A stretch of 64,000 bases of DNA from Allobosea sp. Root483D1 (GTDB lineage: Bacteria; Pseudomonadota; Alphaproteobacteria; Rhizobiales; Beijerinckiaceae): contig NZ_LMJW01000023.1 in assembly GCF_001429505.1 (NCBI RefSeq), forward strand, positions 273,931 through 337,930, in the 5' to 3' direction. The notes beneath the pieces were generated by a model that did no database searches, was not told the origin of the DNA, and worked only from the letters and a program-made list of their open reading frames with translations. A program made the translations under genes and the position numbers. Positions 52,899-61,750 of the stretch are shown in pieces; the first letter of the stretch is position 1, and every line of letters starts with the position of its first letter.

Positions 52899-54341
52899 TC
52901 ACTCGATCACGTCAACAATCTCACGACTTTTCGGATCGACGATCAGCACGTCGTCGCCGATCAGCGCGTAGTGAAAGCCGCGCAGCTGCTGGTCCTGCTG
53001 CTCGACCTCGGCAGGAAGCGGTCGCAAGGCAACCTGCGCTGGCAGGACTGCACCCTTCAAGCCGTCGACACCCTGGATTTCGCCCGGACGGGCGTCGGCC
53101 AGGATCATGCGCGCAAGTTCGTGCCGGTCGGTTGTCCCGTTCGACGGAGCTGGACTGGCTGTCGCCCTCGTGTTGGCAGGTACTGCGGCCGCCGAGCGCG
53201 GCGCGTTCTTGTCGACGACCTCGATGATGCGGCGCGTGCGCGGCTCGACGATCGCGACCTCCTCGCTCTCCGTCATGACGTACTGATAGCCGCGCCAGTC
53301 CGGATGACGCTCGATCACCTCGTCGGGGAGGTCGTAATAGGGCACGCCAACAGGCAGGACGACGCCTTCTCGAAAAACCACCGTGTCCGGCCGGTGCCAG
53401 CGCCGGACATCGCGCCGATGCTCGAAGGCCGCGTAGATGTCGACGCTGCCACCTCCACCGCCGCCACGATCGATCACCTCTACAATGCGCCGGCTGCGCG
53501 GATCGACGATGACGATTTCCCGCTCCGAGACTGTATAGCGGTAGTCGCGATATTGCGGCCGGATCGCAGCGATCTCGCTTGGCAATGGCTGTAGTTGCAC
53601 GCGCGACGGCAATTCGGCGCCGACCGAGACGGAAACCCCGAGGCTCTGGACAGGGCGAACCTCATTACGCTCGACGCGCTGGCGGACCGTGTCGGCGATG
53701 CGTTGATTATCGGCGGCGCCTGCCTGGGCGGTGTCGCTGCCCTGCCCGCCTGGCGAAGTGCGGTTCTGGGCTGGCTGCGAGCTCGTCGCCCCAGGCTGCG
53801 TCGCGTCCGGACGCTGTGCGTTGGCGGCCGGCCGCTGCTGGTCGTCCTGCTTCGGGGCCGGCTGGGCCGTGCTCGGCGTACCCGACCGATTCTCCGGCCG
53901 CTGCGGCTGCGCAGTTTCAGGAGAACGAGGCGTACGATTGTCGGGCTGCGGCTGATCAGACGACCTGCGGCCGTTGCGATCGTCCTGTCGCTCGCGCTGC
54001 GCCTGATCGCGTTGCTGCTTCTCGTCCCGCCGCTGCTCCTGCTGAGCGCGCGGATTCGGAGCCTGATCGGACCGCTCGCGTTGAGCCTGGTCGCGCTCGC
54101 GTCGCTGGATCTGGCCGCGCTGCGGGTCCTGGCTTGGCTGGATGTCGCGGCGCTCGGGACCTGGCGAGTGCATCCGTTGCGCCGGGCCCCGTTCAGGCTC
54201 AAGCGCACGTACCGGGGCTTCGCGCGTTGGACGCTCCACCGGGACTGGGCCTTCCCCCGGGCCAATAATGACTGGTTGTGCCCATGCGACCCCGGCGTGA
54301 GCCATGATCGCAATGGTGGCGATGCCTGCAAATTGTTTCAT
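52899..54341 (-). CDS. Secreted multi-repeat DUF1236 protein with Arg/Gln-rich linker
   Basis: A 480-residue exported protein. The signal peptide QFAGIATIAIMAHAGVAWA is followed by ~170 residues rich in Arg, Gln, Asp, Glu and Pro (e.g. RRERDQAQRERSDQAPNPRA). Three DUF1236-type modules follow, each ending in a variant of 'vIVDPrtRrIvEVI': YTVSEREIVIVDPRSRRIVE, QYVMTESEEVAIVEPRTRRI and HYALIGDDVLIVDPKSREIV. DUF1236 is a periplasmic/envelope domain of unknown function in Rhizobiales. Followed by a hairpin terminator; its paralog at 54493 lies upstream on the same strand. Confidence 0.8.
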   Translation of the reverse strand: MKQFAGIATIAIMAHAGVAWAQPVIIGPGEGPVPVERPTREAPVRALEPERGPAQRMHSPGPERRDIQPSQDPQRGQIQRRERDQAQRERSDQAPNPRAQQEQRRDEKQQRDQAQRERQDDRNGRRSSDQPQPDNRTPRSPETAQPQRPENRSGTPSTAQPAPKQDDQQRPAANAQRPDATQPGATSSQPAQNRTSPGGQGSDTAQAGAADNQRIADTVRQRVERNEVRPVQSLGVSVSVGAELPSRVQLQPLPSEIAAIRPQYRDYRYTVSEREIVIVDPRSRRIVEVIDRGGGGGGSVDIYAAFEHRRDVRRWHRPDTVVFREGVVLPVGVPYYDLPDEVIERHPDWRGYQYVMTESEEVAIVEPRTRRIIEVVDKNAPRSAAAVPANTRATASPAPSNGTTDRHELARMILADARPGEIQGVDGLKGAVLPAQVALRPLPAEVEQQDQQLRGFHYALIGDDVLIVDPKSREIVDVIE

Positions 54342-54454
54342 GGGATGCTCCCTGAACTCAGGCGCCGGCACTTCGAAGAAGAAATTGACGCATGTCCCTG
54401 CTCATTGAGGGACGGAGGCACCTTCGAAGGTTGCCGATCGACCTATGAGATAGC

Positions 54455-54482
54455 GAGCCCCGCATCAGGCGATGCGGGGCTC
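54455..54482. terminator. Perfect 12-bp hairpin between the two DUF1236 genes
   Basis: GAGCCCCGCATC (54455-54466), loop AGGC, GATGCGGGGCTC (54471-54482). It lies 10 bp after the stop of the small DUF1236 gene on the minus strand. No T-tract follows, so it may act as an mRNA-stability element rather than a terminator. Confidence 0.6.
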
Positions 54483-54492
54483 GACAACCGGC

Positions 54493-54906
54493 TTATTCGA
54501 TCACCTGGACAACCCTGCGGGTTCCCGGCTCGACCAGCACGGTGCGGTTGTTGACCACTGTATAGCGGTACCCCTTGACGCCATACTCGGCCGGAACCTC
54601 GCGATAGGTCACGCCCCGCTCTGGTAACACCGCCCCGACGCGGACGTCTTCGGCATAGGTGTAAGAGGGAACCCGTTGTTCGGTCACATAGGTTTTGAAG
54701 CGCGGTGTGTTGTCCCCGATGATGCCGCCGACGACAGCTCCACCCACGCCGCCGACAACGGCGCCTACGGGGCCACCAACGACCGCGCCACCGACAGCTC
54801 CAGCCGCCGCACCGCCGGCCGCGCCACCCTGGGCGCCTTGGGGATTTTGGGCGAGTGCCGCCATCGGAGCCAGTGCGATTGCGGCCGCAAGAACGATCTT
54901 CTTCAT
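54493..54906 (-). CDS. Secreted glycine-zipper DUF1236 protein
   Basis: A 137-residue exported protein. Signal peptide KKIVLAAAIALAPMAALAQ, then a glycine-zipper helix (AGGAAAGAVGGAVVGGPVGA, VVGGVGGAVVGGIIGD), then one DUF1236 module (YTYAEDVRVGAVLPERGVTY, VKGYRYTVVNNRTVLVEPGT, RRVVQVIE). Glycine zippers insert in membranes, so it is probably envelope-anchored. ATG at 54906 follows an AGGAGG-type site (complement CCTCCT at 54915). Confidence 0.85.
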   Translation of the reverse strand: MKKIVLAAAIALAPMAALAQNPQGAQGGAAGGAAAGAVGGAVVGGPVGAVVGGVGGAVVGGIIGDNTPRFKTYVTEQRVPSYTYAEDVRVGAVLPERGVTYREVPAEYGVKGYRYTVVNNRTVLVEPGTRRVVQVIE

Positions 54907-55140
54907 CTTCCAACCTCCTGGTAATCCCCCCAGGCCGAGGCTCAAACTTAGAATCCTTATAAATTGTTCCCCCAGAGGAGAAGGTGAGCGACCTAATCGG
55001 CTTGCCAGATGGGTGAGAGTGCCAGATTTCCCAATGGGCTTACGCCGCATTGCTTGGAGGTTCGAGGCGCCGGCGTCGACAAAAGGCCATATGCTCGATA
55101 TGCAACGCCTCCCGTTCCGACCGGTCCGGGCTCAGGCCAG

Positions 55141-56166
55141 CTACCGGCAGCTGAGGTCGAAGCGGCCGCCGGTGGCAGCGGGCAGGCCTGCTTCGGCTGT
55201 CTGCGACCGACGAGCCTCGTTCAACGAACGGCGATATTCGCTGGGCAACCGGCCAAAAGCTTCCCTGAATTTCCGCCCGAAATGGGTCATGTCCGAAAAT
55301 CCCCAATTGTACGCAATATCACTCACAGTCCGGTGCAATTGCGAAGGGTCCTCAAGCGCTTTCCTGCAACGTGCCAGCCGCCTTTCCTGGATGACGCGCG
55401 AGACCGACGTGCTTTCATCCGCTAGCGCGGCATTGGCGTAACGCAAGCTCACGCCGGCCGCGGCAGCAACCGATCTTAGGTCGAGCTGCGGCTCATGCAG
55501 GCGTGCTTCAATTGCGGCACGCACTTTCATGCGGACCAGTGCACGTGCTGACGAGGCGCTCGGCGCTTTCTCTCCCGCCGCTTTTCCCAGGCACAGCGCG
55601 ATGAGATCAAGTGTCTGGTTCCTGATCGCTTCTTGGGCCGATGGGCTCAAGCTATCGACGAACGATGGAAGCATTGCGAGAAAACTCGAGGTCAACCCAA
55701 TCTCAGCCTCAATCGGTCTAAGGGAGCGGGCGGTGACCGCGCGTAGGGGCCCCAAGTGCGCTTCTAGTTGGCGCCTCGGCACTTTGACTACTAGCAGCCT
55801 CGAATCGGCCGAAAACTCGCCCCTATAGGGCAAGCACGGATCCAGAAGGGTCATGTCGCCTGGACCGAGGAATGCGTCCCGGCCCTCCTGCTCCAGCACC
55901 AAATGGCCTGCTGCCTGGCGGCAGATCAGAACTTCATCAAAATTCGCATTTGCAGCGTGGTCGGCGCTGTGAACGACCGCCATCGCCGCGTTGCTGAATT
56001 CAACTAAACCGAGGTCAGCGAGAGCGCTCGACCGAAGCTCTGCCTGAAATTCCGGTCGGCAGCGCGGCTTTGAATCGTGTTGGATCACGTTCTGGCACGC
56101 GACGCTGTGCCAGTAGTCGAACCGGTTGCGACGCGGAACGTCCGCCGTCGAGAATACCAACTTCAC
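55141..56166 (-). CDS. AraC-family regulator (AraC-binding-like N-terminus)
   Basis: A 341-residue regulator. N-terminus FSTADVPRRNRFDYWHSVAC is that of the 'AraC-binding-like' group; EFSNAAMAVVHSADHAANAN and GPGDMTLLDPCLPYRGEFSA form the effector cupin. The C-terminal AraC HTH pair is LDLRSVAAAAGVSLRYANAA then RTVSDIAYNWGFSDMTHFGR, KFREAFGRLPSEYRR. Divergent from the LOV-GGDEF-EAL gene across ~110 bp. Ligand unknown. Confidence 0.87.
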   Translation of the reverse strand: MKLVFSTADVPRRNRFDYWHSVACQNVIQHDSKPRCRPEFQAELRSSALADLGLVEFSNAAMAVVHSADHAANANFDEVLICRQAAGHLVLEQEGRDAFLGPGDMTLLDPCLPYRGEFSADSRLLVVKVPRRQLEAHLGPLRAVTARSLRPIEAEIGLTSSFLAMLPSFVDSLSPSAQEAIRNQTLDLIALCLGKAAGEKAPSASSARALVRMKVRAAIEARLHEPQLDLRSVAAAAGVSLRYANAALADESTSVSRVIQERRLARCRKALEDPSQLHRTVSDIAYNWGFSDMTHFGRKFREAFGRLPSEYRRSLNEARRSQTAEAGLPAATGGRFDLSCR

Positions 56167-56278
56167 TTCAGCCCCTTGGTTGGCAACGACGGCCGATCAC
56201 TTATGCCCACCCAGCCGATCGCCCGACGCTCTAGTCGAATAAGGTCCATGAAATCACAACCATGGCGTCAATCCCGAT

Positions 56279-58045
56279 ATGAGCAAGACCCTCGAACCGG
56301 ATTTAGTCAAACCCGAATTGCAGATTGACCAGCGCGCCTACGGACATGATCAACTCACCCTCAAGCCGGATCTGACAAGCCTGCTTGACCTATCGACAGA
56401 TGGAGTACTCGTTGGCGATCTGCACGATAACGATTGCGCGCTGATATATGTTAATCCGGCGTTTGAGCGTATTACAGGGTATACAAAGAGCGAAGCAATT
56501 GGAAAAAATTGCCGTTATCTTCAGGGAGGAGATCGACTTCAGCCAGAAATTGAGCGTCTTCGCGAGGCGATAGATAATCGACGGAGCGTTTGCGTAACAC
56601 TGAGAAATTATCGCAAAGACGGACAAATGTTCTGGAACGAGCTTAGGCTCACGCCGATCAATATCGTTGATGGCCGGCCCGCTCATTACCTCGGGCTGAT
56701 GCGGGACGTAACAGTCCGGAAGCGCGCCCTGGACCATGTCGAGCAAAATGCCCGTATCGATCTTTTGACGGGCGCACTCAACCGCAATGCATTTGCGGAC
56801 GAGCTTACTCGTCTCGCAGGAGAGAAGTCAGCTCCGATGCTTGTCGCCAAGATCGATGTTGCGGGCTTTCATGAAATCAACTCGGGCTATGGTTACGATG
56901 CCGGTGACGCGGTATTGAGACAGATTGCCGAGCGCATCCGGAGCGTGGGCTTCGCCATCGTTTCGCGAACAGGGTCCAATGAATTCGCGGTCGTGCAGCC
57001 GCTCGGGCACCCGAATAACACTTTAGAGACGATCAATTTGATCCGCTCTGCTTTGGCGTCAGACTTCCTCGTGTCGGGAGCGACGATCAATATCCGCTTT
57101 GCCATTGGCTTTGTCGTCGGCGTTTCCGCCTTGGATGGGACGAAGTTGATGCGTCAGGCCGACTCCGCTCTGCGACGCTCCAAATCCAGCAATTTTCTCG
57201 ATGTGTCCGAGTTTAAAGCCGAGGATGAGATGCGCAGTCGCAATCGCATCCGGATGACCCGCGAGATGCAGCAGGCGCTGGAAAATGACGAGTTCGGATT
57301 TCAGTATCAACCCAAAATAGATCTCTCGACAGGAGCCATTGCGGGGGGCGAGGCCTTGTTGCGCTGGCGTCACGGCCTATTCGGCACGCAACTGCCCGGG
57401 AGCTTCATCTCCCATGCCGAGGACACGGGGCTGATCCTCGAGATCAGCAGGCGCGGGCTACGCGCTGTGGCAGACTTCGCCGCCCGGATAAATCAAGGGC
57501 GCAGCCGGGCGCTCAACATCTCGATCAATGTGTCAGCCATCGAGTTCAGGCACCGCGACATGCCTGCGTTCGTGGATGAGGTTATTTCGGCGAGCAGTGT
57601 CGATCCTCGCTGGATCACGCTTGAGCTCACGGAAAGCAAGATGGCGGAGAGTTCGCCCGCTATGATCGCAATCATGACGCGCCTTCGGAGCCTCGGCGTT
57701 GGCCTCTCGATCGATGACTTCGGAACCGGATACGCTAATCTGCGCTATTTAGAAGAGTTTCCCATTACGGAACTCAAGATTGATCGCAGCTTCATCCGGG
57801 GTCTGGGCCAAAGCCGCTCGAAAAACATTATTGTCGAAGCGATCGTTCGTCTGTCCGATGAACTGGGATTTCAAATCGTTGCGGAAGGCATTGAGACGCA
57901 AGAGGAATGCGCGCGGCTGCGAGATCTAGGGTGCCATTTCGGCCAGGGCTTTCTGTTCGGCAAGGCAATCGATCCAGAGGCCTTCGCAGAGGTCGTCGCG
58001 CAAACGGTGGCGATGAGCGCAACTCGAACCAACGACGATAAATGA
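56279..58045 (+). CDS. LOV-GGDEF-EAL protein, blue-light-linked c-di-GMP phosphodiesterase
   Basis: A 588-residue signalling protein. Residues ~35-150 are a PAS domain with the LOV flavin motif GKNCRYLQGGD (Cys78 is the flavin-adduct Cys) and LRNYRKDGQMFWNELRLTPI. Residues ~165-320 are GGDEF-like, but the active loop reads RTGSNEFAVV, so cyclase activity is probably lost. Residues ~330-575 are EAL: GGEALLRWR, INVSAIEFRHRD, LELTESKMAE, SIDDFGTGYANLRYLEEFPI, ELKIDRSFIRG and IVAEGIETQEEC keep the metal and catalytic residues. It would hydrolyse c-di-GMP under light control. Confidence 0.9.
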   Translation: MSKTLEPDLVKPELQIDQRAYGHDQLTLKPDLTSLLDLSTDGVLVGDLHDNDCALIYVNPAFERITGYTKSEAIGKNCRYLQGGDRLQPEIERLREAIDNRRSVCVTLRNYRKDGQMFWNELRLTPINIVDGRPAHYLGLMRDVTVRKRALDHVEQNARIDLLTGALNRNAFADELTRLAGEKSAPMLVAKIDVAGFHEINSGYGYDAGDAVLRQIAERIRSVGFAIVSRTGSNEFAVVQPLGHPNNTLETINLIRSALASDFLVSGATINIRFAIGFVVGVSALDGTKLMRQADSALRRSKSSNFLDVSEFKAEDEMRSRNRIRMTREMQQALENDEFGFQYQPKIDLSTGAIAGGEALLRWRHGLFGTQLPGSFISHAEDTGLILEISRRGLRAVADFAARINQGRSRALNISINVSAIEFRHRDMPAFVDEVISASSVDPRWITLELTESKMAESSPAMIAIMTRLRSLGVGLSIDDFGTGYANLRYLEEFPITELKIDRSFIRGLGQSRSKNIIVEAIVRLSDELGFQIVAEGIETQEECARLRDLGCHFGQGFLFGKAIDPEAFAEVVAQTVAMSATRTNDDK

Positions 58046-58055
58046 GCCACGCGCC

Positions 58056-58187
58056 ATGGATGAGCAAAGTGACTCTGAGGAACCTGAGCGCACGCGGGTC
58101 ACTTGCGTGACTCAATGGATATTCATTTTCGTATTGGTGGGAGGAATCCTCTTAGGCGCGGTGCAGGTCGCGCTAAACTGGTGGTGA
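58056..58187 (+). CDS. 43-aa single-pass membrane protein
   Basis: MDEQSDSEEPERTRVTCVTQ then WIFIFVLVGGILLGAVQVAL and NWW. An acidic N-terminus precedes one strong transmembrane helix. It starts 10 bp after the LOV-GGDEF-EAL stop, so it may share its transcript. No homologue recognised. Confidence 0.45.
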   Translation: MDEQSDSEEPERTRVTCVTQWIFIFVLVGGILLGAVQVALNWW

Positions 58188-58699
58188 CGTTTTTTATGAC
58201 AGACGTGAATCCAGCGGGCCCAGCGAGGCGGCCGGAGGTGTTCACGATCAAGACTTGTGCGATGGCGGAGCCCATATCCCGCGGCAAGACCGCTTGCAGA
58301 CGTCAGCTTGGCGGCCCAAATGATCCCTGCGGCGACCCGGTGCCGCACTAGTAAGTGAGACCGGACATGGCAGGAAAACCCAGCACACCGGTGACCGGGC
58401 TCGACGTAATCATATCGTCATTAGTGAAGATCCGTCCGAGGGGGTGGTTATCAAGCTCGCCATCGAGGGCTGAACCGACGTCGACCTCCTCTTCCCTCAA
58501 TTGACTCTGGTCAAACTGCAATCCGCTCTGGCCAAAATGGATCAGTGGCACGCAGATTTGCGCCCAGCGCAGTAGCAAAAAAGGCCCCGGCGGCGCGAGC
58601 CGACGAGGCAGATTTTTTGTCACGCTGTGCCTCTCGCCGAGCTGAGGCTGTTTTTCCGGCAAGGCTAAGTGCTGCGCGAGCGCCGATTTGGAAGCCTGT
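58188..58699. other. About 500 bp without a supported gene
   Basis: Open frames here (plus strand to 58351, minus strand 58890-58348) are basic, low in hydrophobic content and overlap the next gene, so I do not accept them. No repeat or RNA was recognised. Confidence 0.4.
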
Positions 58700-59242
58700 T
58701 TAGATCGCACCGTACCGATACGGCGCGGCCGACTCATCGAAACGACTCCAGCCACTTTGGCGATATTCGGCCAGACGGGCCTCGCGGTCGATCGGGGTCG
58801 CCCCGTCCATGATGGCTTCGACCTCGGCCGCCTGGCTCTCCTGCGCTCGAACGGAGACGACAGAGCCGCCTCGGCGAACCGTTTCGGCATAGTAATGCGC
58901 GCTGTCTTCGTCCTCTCCGGCGCTGGTCATCGCGCCGATGATTCCACCGGTGGCGCCGCCCGCCGCCGCTCCAGCCAGCGTTGAAGCCAGCCACCCGGCG
59001 GCGACCACCGGTCCCACACCAGGGATGGCGAGCAGACCCAGGCCAGCCAGCAGGCCGGCAGTGCCGCCGATCGCGGCACCGATGCCAGCGCCCTCGCCGG
59101 CATTACTGTCATCGTTGTCCGCTTTTTCGTGACGTCCGAGCAGACTGATATCGGAACTGGCGACGCCAGCGGCTTCCAGCTGATTCACAACGCCCTGCGC
59201 GGAGGCGTAATCATCATAGGCGCGAGTGATCGTGCGGGTCAT
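58700..59242 (-). CDS. YflT-like general stress protein with glycine-zipper region
   Basis: A 180-residue protein. The N-terminal YflT/DUF1269-like fold is RTITRAYDDYASAQGVVNQL, EAAGVASSDISLLGRHEK. A Gly/Ala-rich hydrophobic middle follows (GIGAAIGGTAGLLAGLGLLA; GWLASTLAGAAAGGATGGII), then a second fold half (DSAHYYAETVRRGGSVVSVR, IDREARLAEYRQSGWSRFD). This group is found in stress-response gene clusters of Rhizobiales. Function unknown. Confidence 0.8.
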   Translation of the reverse strand: MTRTITRAYDDYASAQGVVNQLEAAGVASSDISLLGRHEKADNDDSNAGEGAGIGAAIGGTAGLLAGLGLLAIPGVGPVVAAGWLASTLAGAAAGGATGGIIGAMTSAGEDEDSAHYYAETVRRGGSVVSVRAQESQAAEVEAIMDGATPIDREARLAEYRQSGWSRFDESAAPYRYGAI

Positions 59243-59255
59243 TTGACTCTCCTTT

Positions 59256-59555
59256 TCAGTTGCGGGTGATGTTTCCGCGGTAGTCGACCGAGACGTTCAC
59301 CTGCGCACCCGAATGCGTGGCGGTGCCCTTCCAGACACCGTTATCGTCCTTCTTGAGCTCGCCGACATTGGTGAAGCCGTTGGCCTCGAGACGGCTCTTC
59401 GCCTGTCCCTCGGTGAAGCTATTCGCGCCGGGAAGCGGAGCGTTCGCGTCAGCCGGTGCATTCGGCGCCGGCGTCGGCGAAGTGGTGCTCGTTTGTGCAA
59501 TGCCGCCGACCGGAATCAGGACGCACAAAGCCATCGTGAGAAGCGCACGTTTCAT
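59256..59555 (-). CDS. Small secreted PepSY-like protein
   Basis: A 99-residue exported protein: signal peptide KRALLTMALCVLIPVGGIAQ, a Thr/Pro/Ala linker, then GANSFTEGQAKSRLEANGFT, NVGELKKDDNGVWKGTATHS, VNVSVDYRGNITRN. The single fold is like a PepSY/YpeB domain. 13 bp downstream of the YflT-like gene's start, same strand, so it lies upstream of it in the transcript. Confidence 0.75.
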   Translation of the reverse strand: MKRALLTMALCVLIPVGGIAQTSTTSPTPAPNAPADANAPLPGANSFTEGQAKSRLEANGFTNVGELKKDDNGVWKGTATHSGAQVNVSVDYRGNITRN

Positions 59556-59889
59556 GATCGTTCCCCATTTTTGAAGGCGCCGTGAGGCTGCAAATCAGAA
59601 CGGCAGGCTGCGCAAGATGTTCCCACAAACGGGAATTTTCAGGCGGGCAGGTTCGTCTCGGACAAGTGTCAAAGATGCGCTCGCGAAAGCTGGGGCTGCA
59701 CCTCAGGGCCCATTTCTCTCAACGCGCGCTAGTCAGGTCTCAGGAGTCGGCGCCATCACGTTCGGAATGCCGCTCAACTGGCCGCCAACGACTGTTGAGC
59801 CGGAGGACAGCTTCAATCGGAACATCCCGGAGGGGCTCTCGTTTTCTTGCCGCGTGACAATTCTGGCGCGTTTGGCGGGAGAGCTCTTT

Positions 59890-59964
59890 ATGAACGGCAT
59901 CATCTACATCATCGGCCTCGTCGTGGTCGTTCTGGCCATCTTGTCCTTCCTCGGCCTCCGCTAG
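59890..59964 (+). CDS. 24-aa hydrophobic protein
   Basis: MNGIIYIIGLVVVVLAILSF then LGLR. A single helix, preceded by GGGAGAGC about 6 bp upstream and 11 bp before the next gene. I recall near-identical tiny proteins next to such membrane genes in Rhizobiales. Probably translated, function unknown. Confidence 0.55.
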   Translation: MNGIIYIIGLVVVVLAILSFLGLR

Positions 59965-59975
59965 GAGTTGATGTC

Positions 59976-60851
59976 ATGGCAATCGACACAACGGATGTGG
60001 TCGTCGTTGCTCCCAGCACCGGCAACAGTTCTTCCTATCTCGACTGGAGTCCGATCATCGGCGGCGCTGTAATCGCTGCCGCCATCACCACCATCATGGC
60101 GGCTTTCGGTTCCGCCATCGGGCTTTCGATGGTCTCCGCCGACACCTCCCGCTCTTCCGGTCTGACCGCCTTGGCGATCGCGGCTGGACTCTGGGCACTT
60201 TGGATAACGATCTCGGCCTGCGCCGCCGGAGGCTATCTGGCGGGGCGCATGCGTCGACCAACTCCCGATGCCACCGTGCATGAACGCCATGTGCGCGATG
60301 GCGCGCACGGGCTGGTCGTTTGGGCAGCGGGCGCCCTGCTTGTCGCGATGCTTACCAGCTCCGCGCTCACCGGCGCCGCCAAAACCGCCGCGACCGGCGT
60401 AGCCGCGGCGGCTACGGGCGCAGGCGCGCTGATTAGCCAGCAAGTCGATCCGCTTGGCTCGGCATTGGACTCAGTAATGCGCTCCACTGCCGCCCAGCCC
60501 GTATCGACCGCGGAACGCGAGGAAGCTTCTCGCGTCTTAAGCCGCAGCCTGGCGAGCGGCGCGCTCGATCCCGCTGACCGCAGCTACATCGCCAACCGGC
60601 TCGCCGCGCGGTCGAACATCTCGCAGCAGGATGCCGAGAAGCGCATCGACGATGCCTATACGAAGCTCAATCAGGCAAAAGAGACGGCAAAGCAGGCGGC
60701 AGAACGCGCTCGCCGGATGGGCGTCATAACAGCATTCCTGACCGCAGCGGCCCTGCTGGCAGGCGCTGCCGCAGCCTGGTTCGCGGCTGTCCTTGGCGGC
60801 AAGCACCGTGACGAAGAGATAGATCTCAGCGCATTGTTTGGATCGCGCTAG
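59976..60851 (+). CDS. Polytopic membrane protein (PhnA-like in rhizobial annotation)
   Basis: A 291-residue membrane protein: helices at YLDWSPIIGGAVIAAAITTI, TALAIAAGLWALWITISACA, HGLVVWAAGALLVAMLTSSA and near the end GVITAFLTAAALLAGAAAAW. Between the third and fourth helices lies a charged helical region (KRIDDAYTKLNQAKETAKQA). This architecture is usually labelled 'PhnA-like' or hypothetical, with no proven function. Preceded by the 24-aa gene; followed by a strong terminator. Confidence 0.7.
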   Translation: MAIDTTDVVVVAPSTGNSSSYLDWSPIIGGAVIAAAITTIMAAFGSAIGLSMVSADTSRSSGLTALAIAAGLWALWITISACAAGGYLAGRMRRPTPDATVHERHVRDGAHGLVVWAAGALLVAMLTSSALTGAAKTAATGVAAAATGAGALISQQVDPLGSALDSVMRSTAAQPVSTAEREEASRVLSRSLASGALDPADRSYIANRLAARSNISQQDAEKRIDDAYTKLNQAKETAKQAAERARRMGVITAFLTAAALLAGAAAAWFAAVLGGKHRDEEIDLSALFGSR

Positions 60852-60879
60852 TCCGTCCCGTCGCTGCCGAGATGTACTG

Positions 60880-60909
60880 ACGGCGCCGCCTTTGTCGGGG
60901 CGGCGCCGT
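60880..60909. terminator. Bidirectional hairpin terminator between convergent genes
   Basis: ACGGCGCCGCC (60880-60890) and GGCGGCGCCGT (60899-60909), an 11-bp perfect stem with an 8-nt loop. It separates the plus-strand membrane gene (ending 60851) from the minus-strand gene ending at 60932. No long T-tract. Confidence 0.65.
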
Positions 60910-60931
60910 ATCAAAGCGATCAGACGATGTT

Positions 60932-61567
60932 CTATGCGCCGGTATCGCTGTGCGCCGCGCTGATAGGCTTTGACTCAGGCGAGTTCTTGAACCGCAGGAA
61001 GATCGACAGCACAACGAGAACTGCCGTCGAGAGAAATTCTGACTGCCAGTTCTGGAAGGACTCGAACCAAAACCGCGCGTCGACAAGATAGGCGAGCGCC
61101 GTTTTGACTTCCTCGTTGTGAAGCAAGGCTTCCTGGTTCGAAGCAGAAGCGCTCGCTAGCCAATGCAGTACGAAGGACACCACGAAAAGGCCCGCCAATG
61201 CGAGCCCGAGAGAATGGGCGTAGAGCCATTGCAGAGCAGGAGATTTGCGGTGCCAGCTTTTAGGTAGCTCCTCACTGTCACGTTCTGGCGCATCAGGATC
61301 GCGGGACTCAGCCGATCCGCGCTGGAACAGCGTGGCCGTGAGCATGACATAGGCTGCCATCTGCAAAAACTCACTCTCCCAGTTCTCGAAGAGCGCCGAC
61401 AGAAATGCCCCGGACGAAACATACGAAAGGACACCCAGAGGCGGCTGGCCATGGTTTGCCAGCATTTCATTTTCGACCTTTAGGCCTGAAGCGACCATCC
61501 CCAAAATGCACAGCGCAGTGACGCTCAGGAGGGTGATGGTCAATCCGTTGTCGCGCAAAGATCTCAT
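60932..61567 (-). CDS. DUF6766 membrane protein
   Basis: A 211-residue protein with four membrane helices in two repeated halves: TITLLSVTALCILGMVASGL then FENWESEFLQMAAYVMLTAT, and HSLGLALAGLFVVSFVLHWL then FQNWQSEFLSTAVLVVLSIF. The repeated F-(E/Q)-N-W-(E/Q)-S-E-F-L motif is the mark of DUF6766. Function unknown. Divergent from the ferritin-like gene. Confidence 0.8.
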   Translation of the reverse strand: MRSLRDNGLTITLLSVTALCILGMVASGLKVENEMLANHGQPPLGVLSYVSSGAFLSALFENWESEFLQMAAYVMLTATLFQRGSAESRDPDAPERDSEELPKSWHRKSPALQWLYAHSLGLALAGLFVVSFVLHWLASASASNQEALLHNEEVKTALAYLVDARFWFESFQNWQSEFLSTAVLVVLSIFLRFKNSPESKPISAAHSDTGA

Positions 61568-61750
61568 GATGGTCTTTCCCTGGCAGAGGCGTTTTTCAGA
61601 GTGCTAACGGCCGGTCCCCATATTGGTTCGCTCGCCGTCATGCAGGCCCAAACGGGGCCGAAGCAGGCTCATCCAAAATCGCGAAAAGGGATCGGAACCG
61701 AGATGCATTCTGGTCGTTAGGGAGTCGCCCAACACCGGAGGAAAAAACTC

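Noticed and set aside
53600-54340. Plus-strand hydrophobic frame (Leu-rich, ~200 aa) opposite the large DUF1236 gene
   Set aside because: It is the antisense of the Arg/Gln/Glu-rich linker, which automatically yields Leu/Ala/Arg-rich translation; the minus strand has a signal peptide and three DUF1236 modules.
58348-58890. 180-aa minus-strand frame
   Set aside because: Overlaps the YflT-like gene in another frame, is highly basic at its start, and has no family features.
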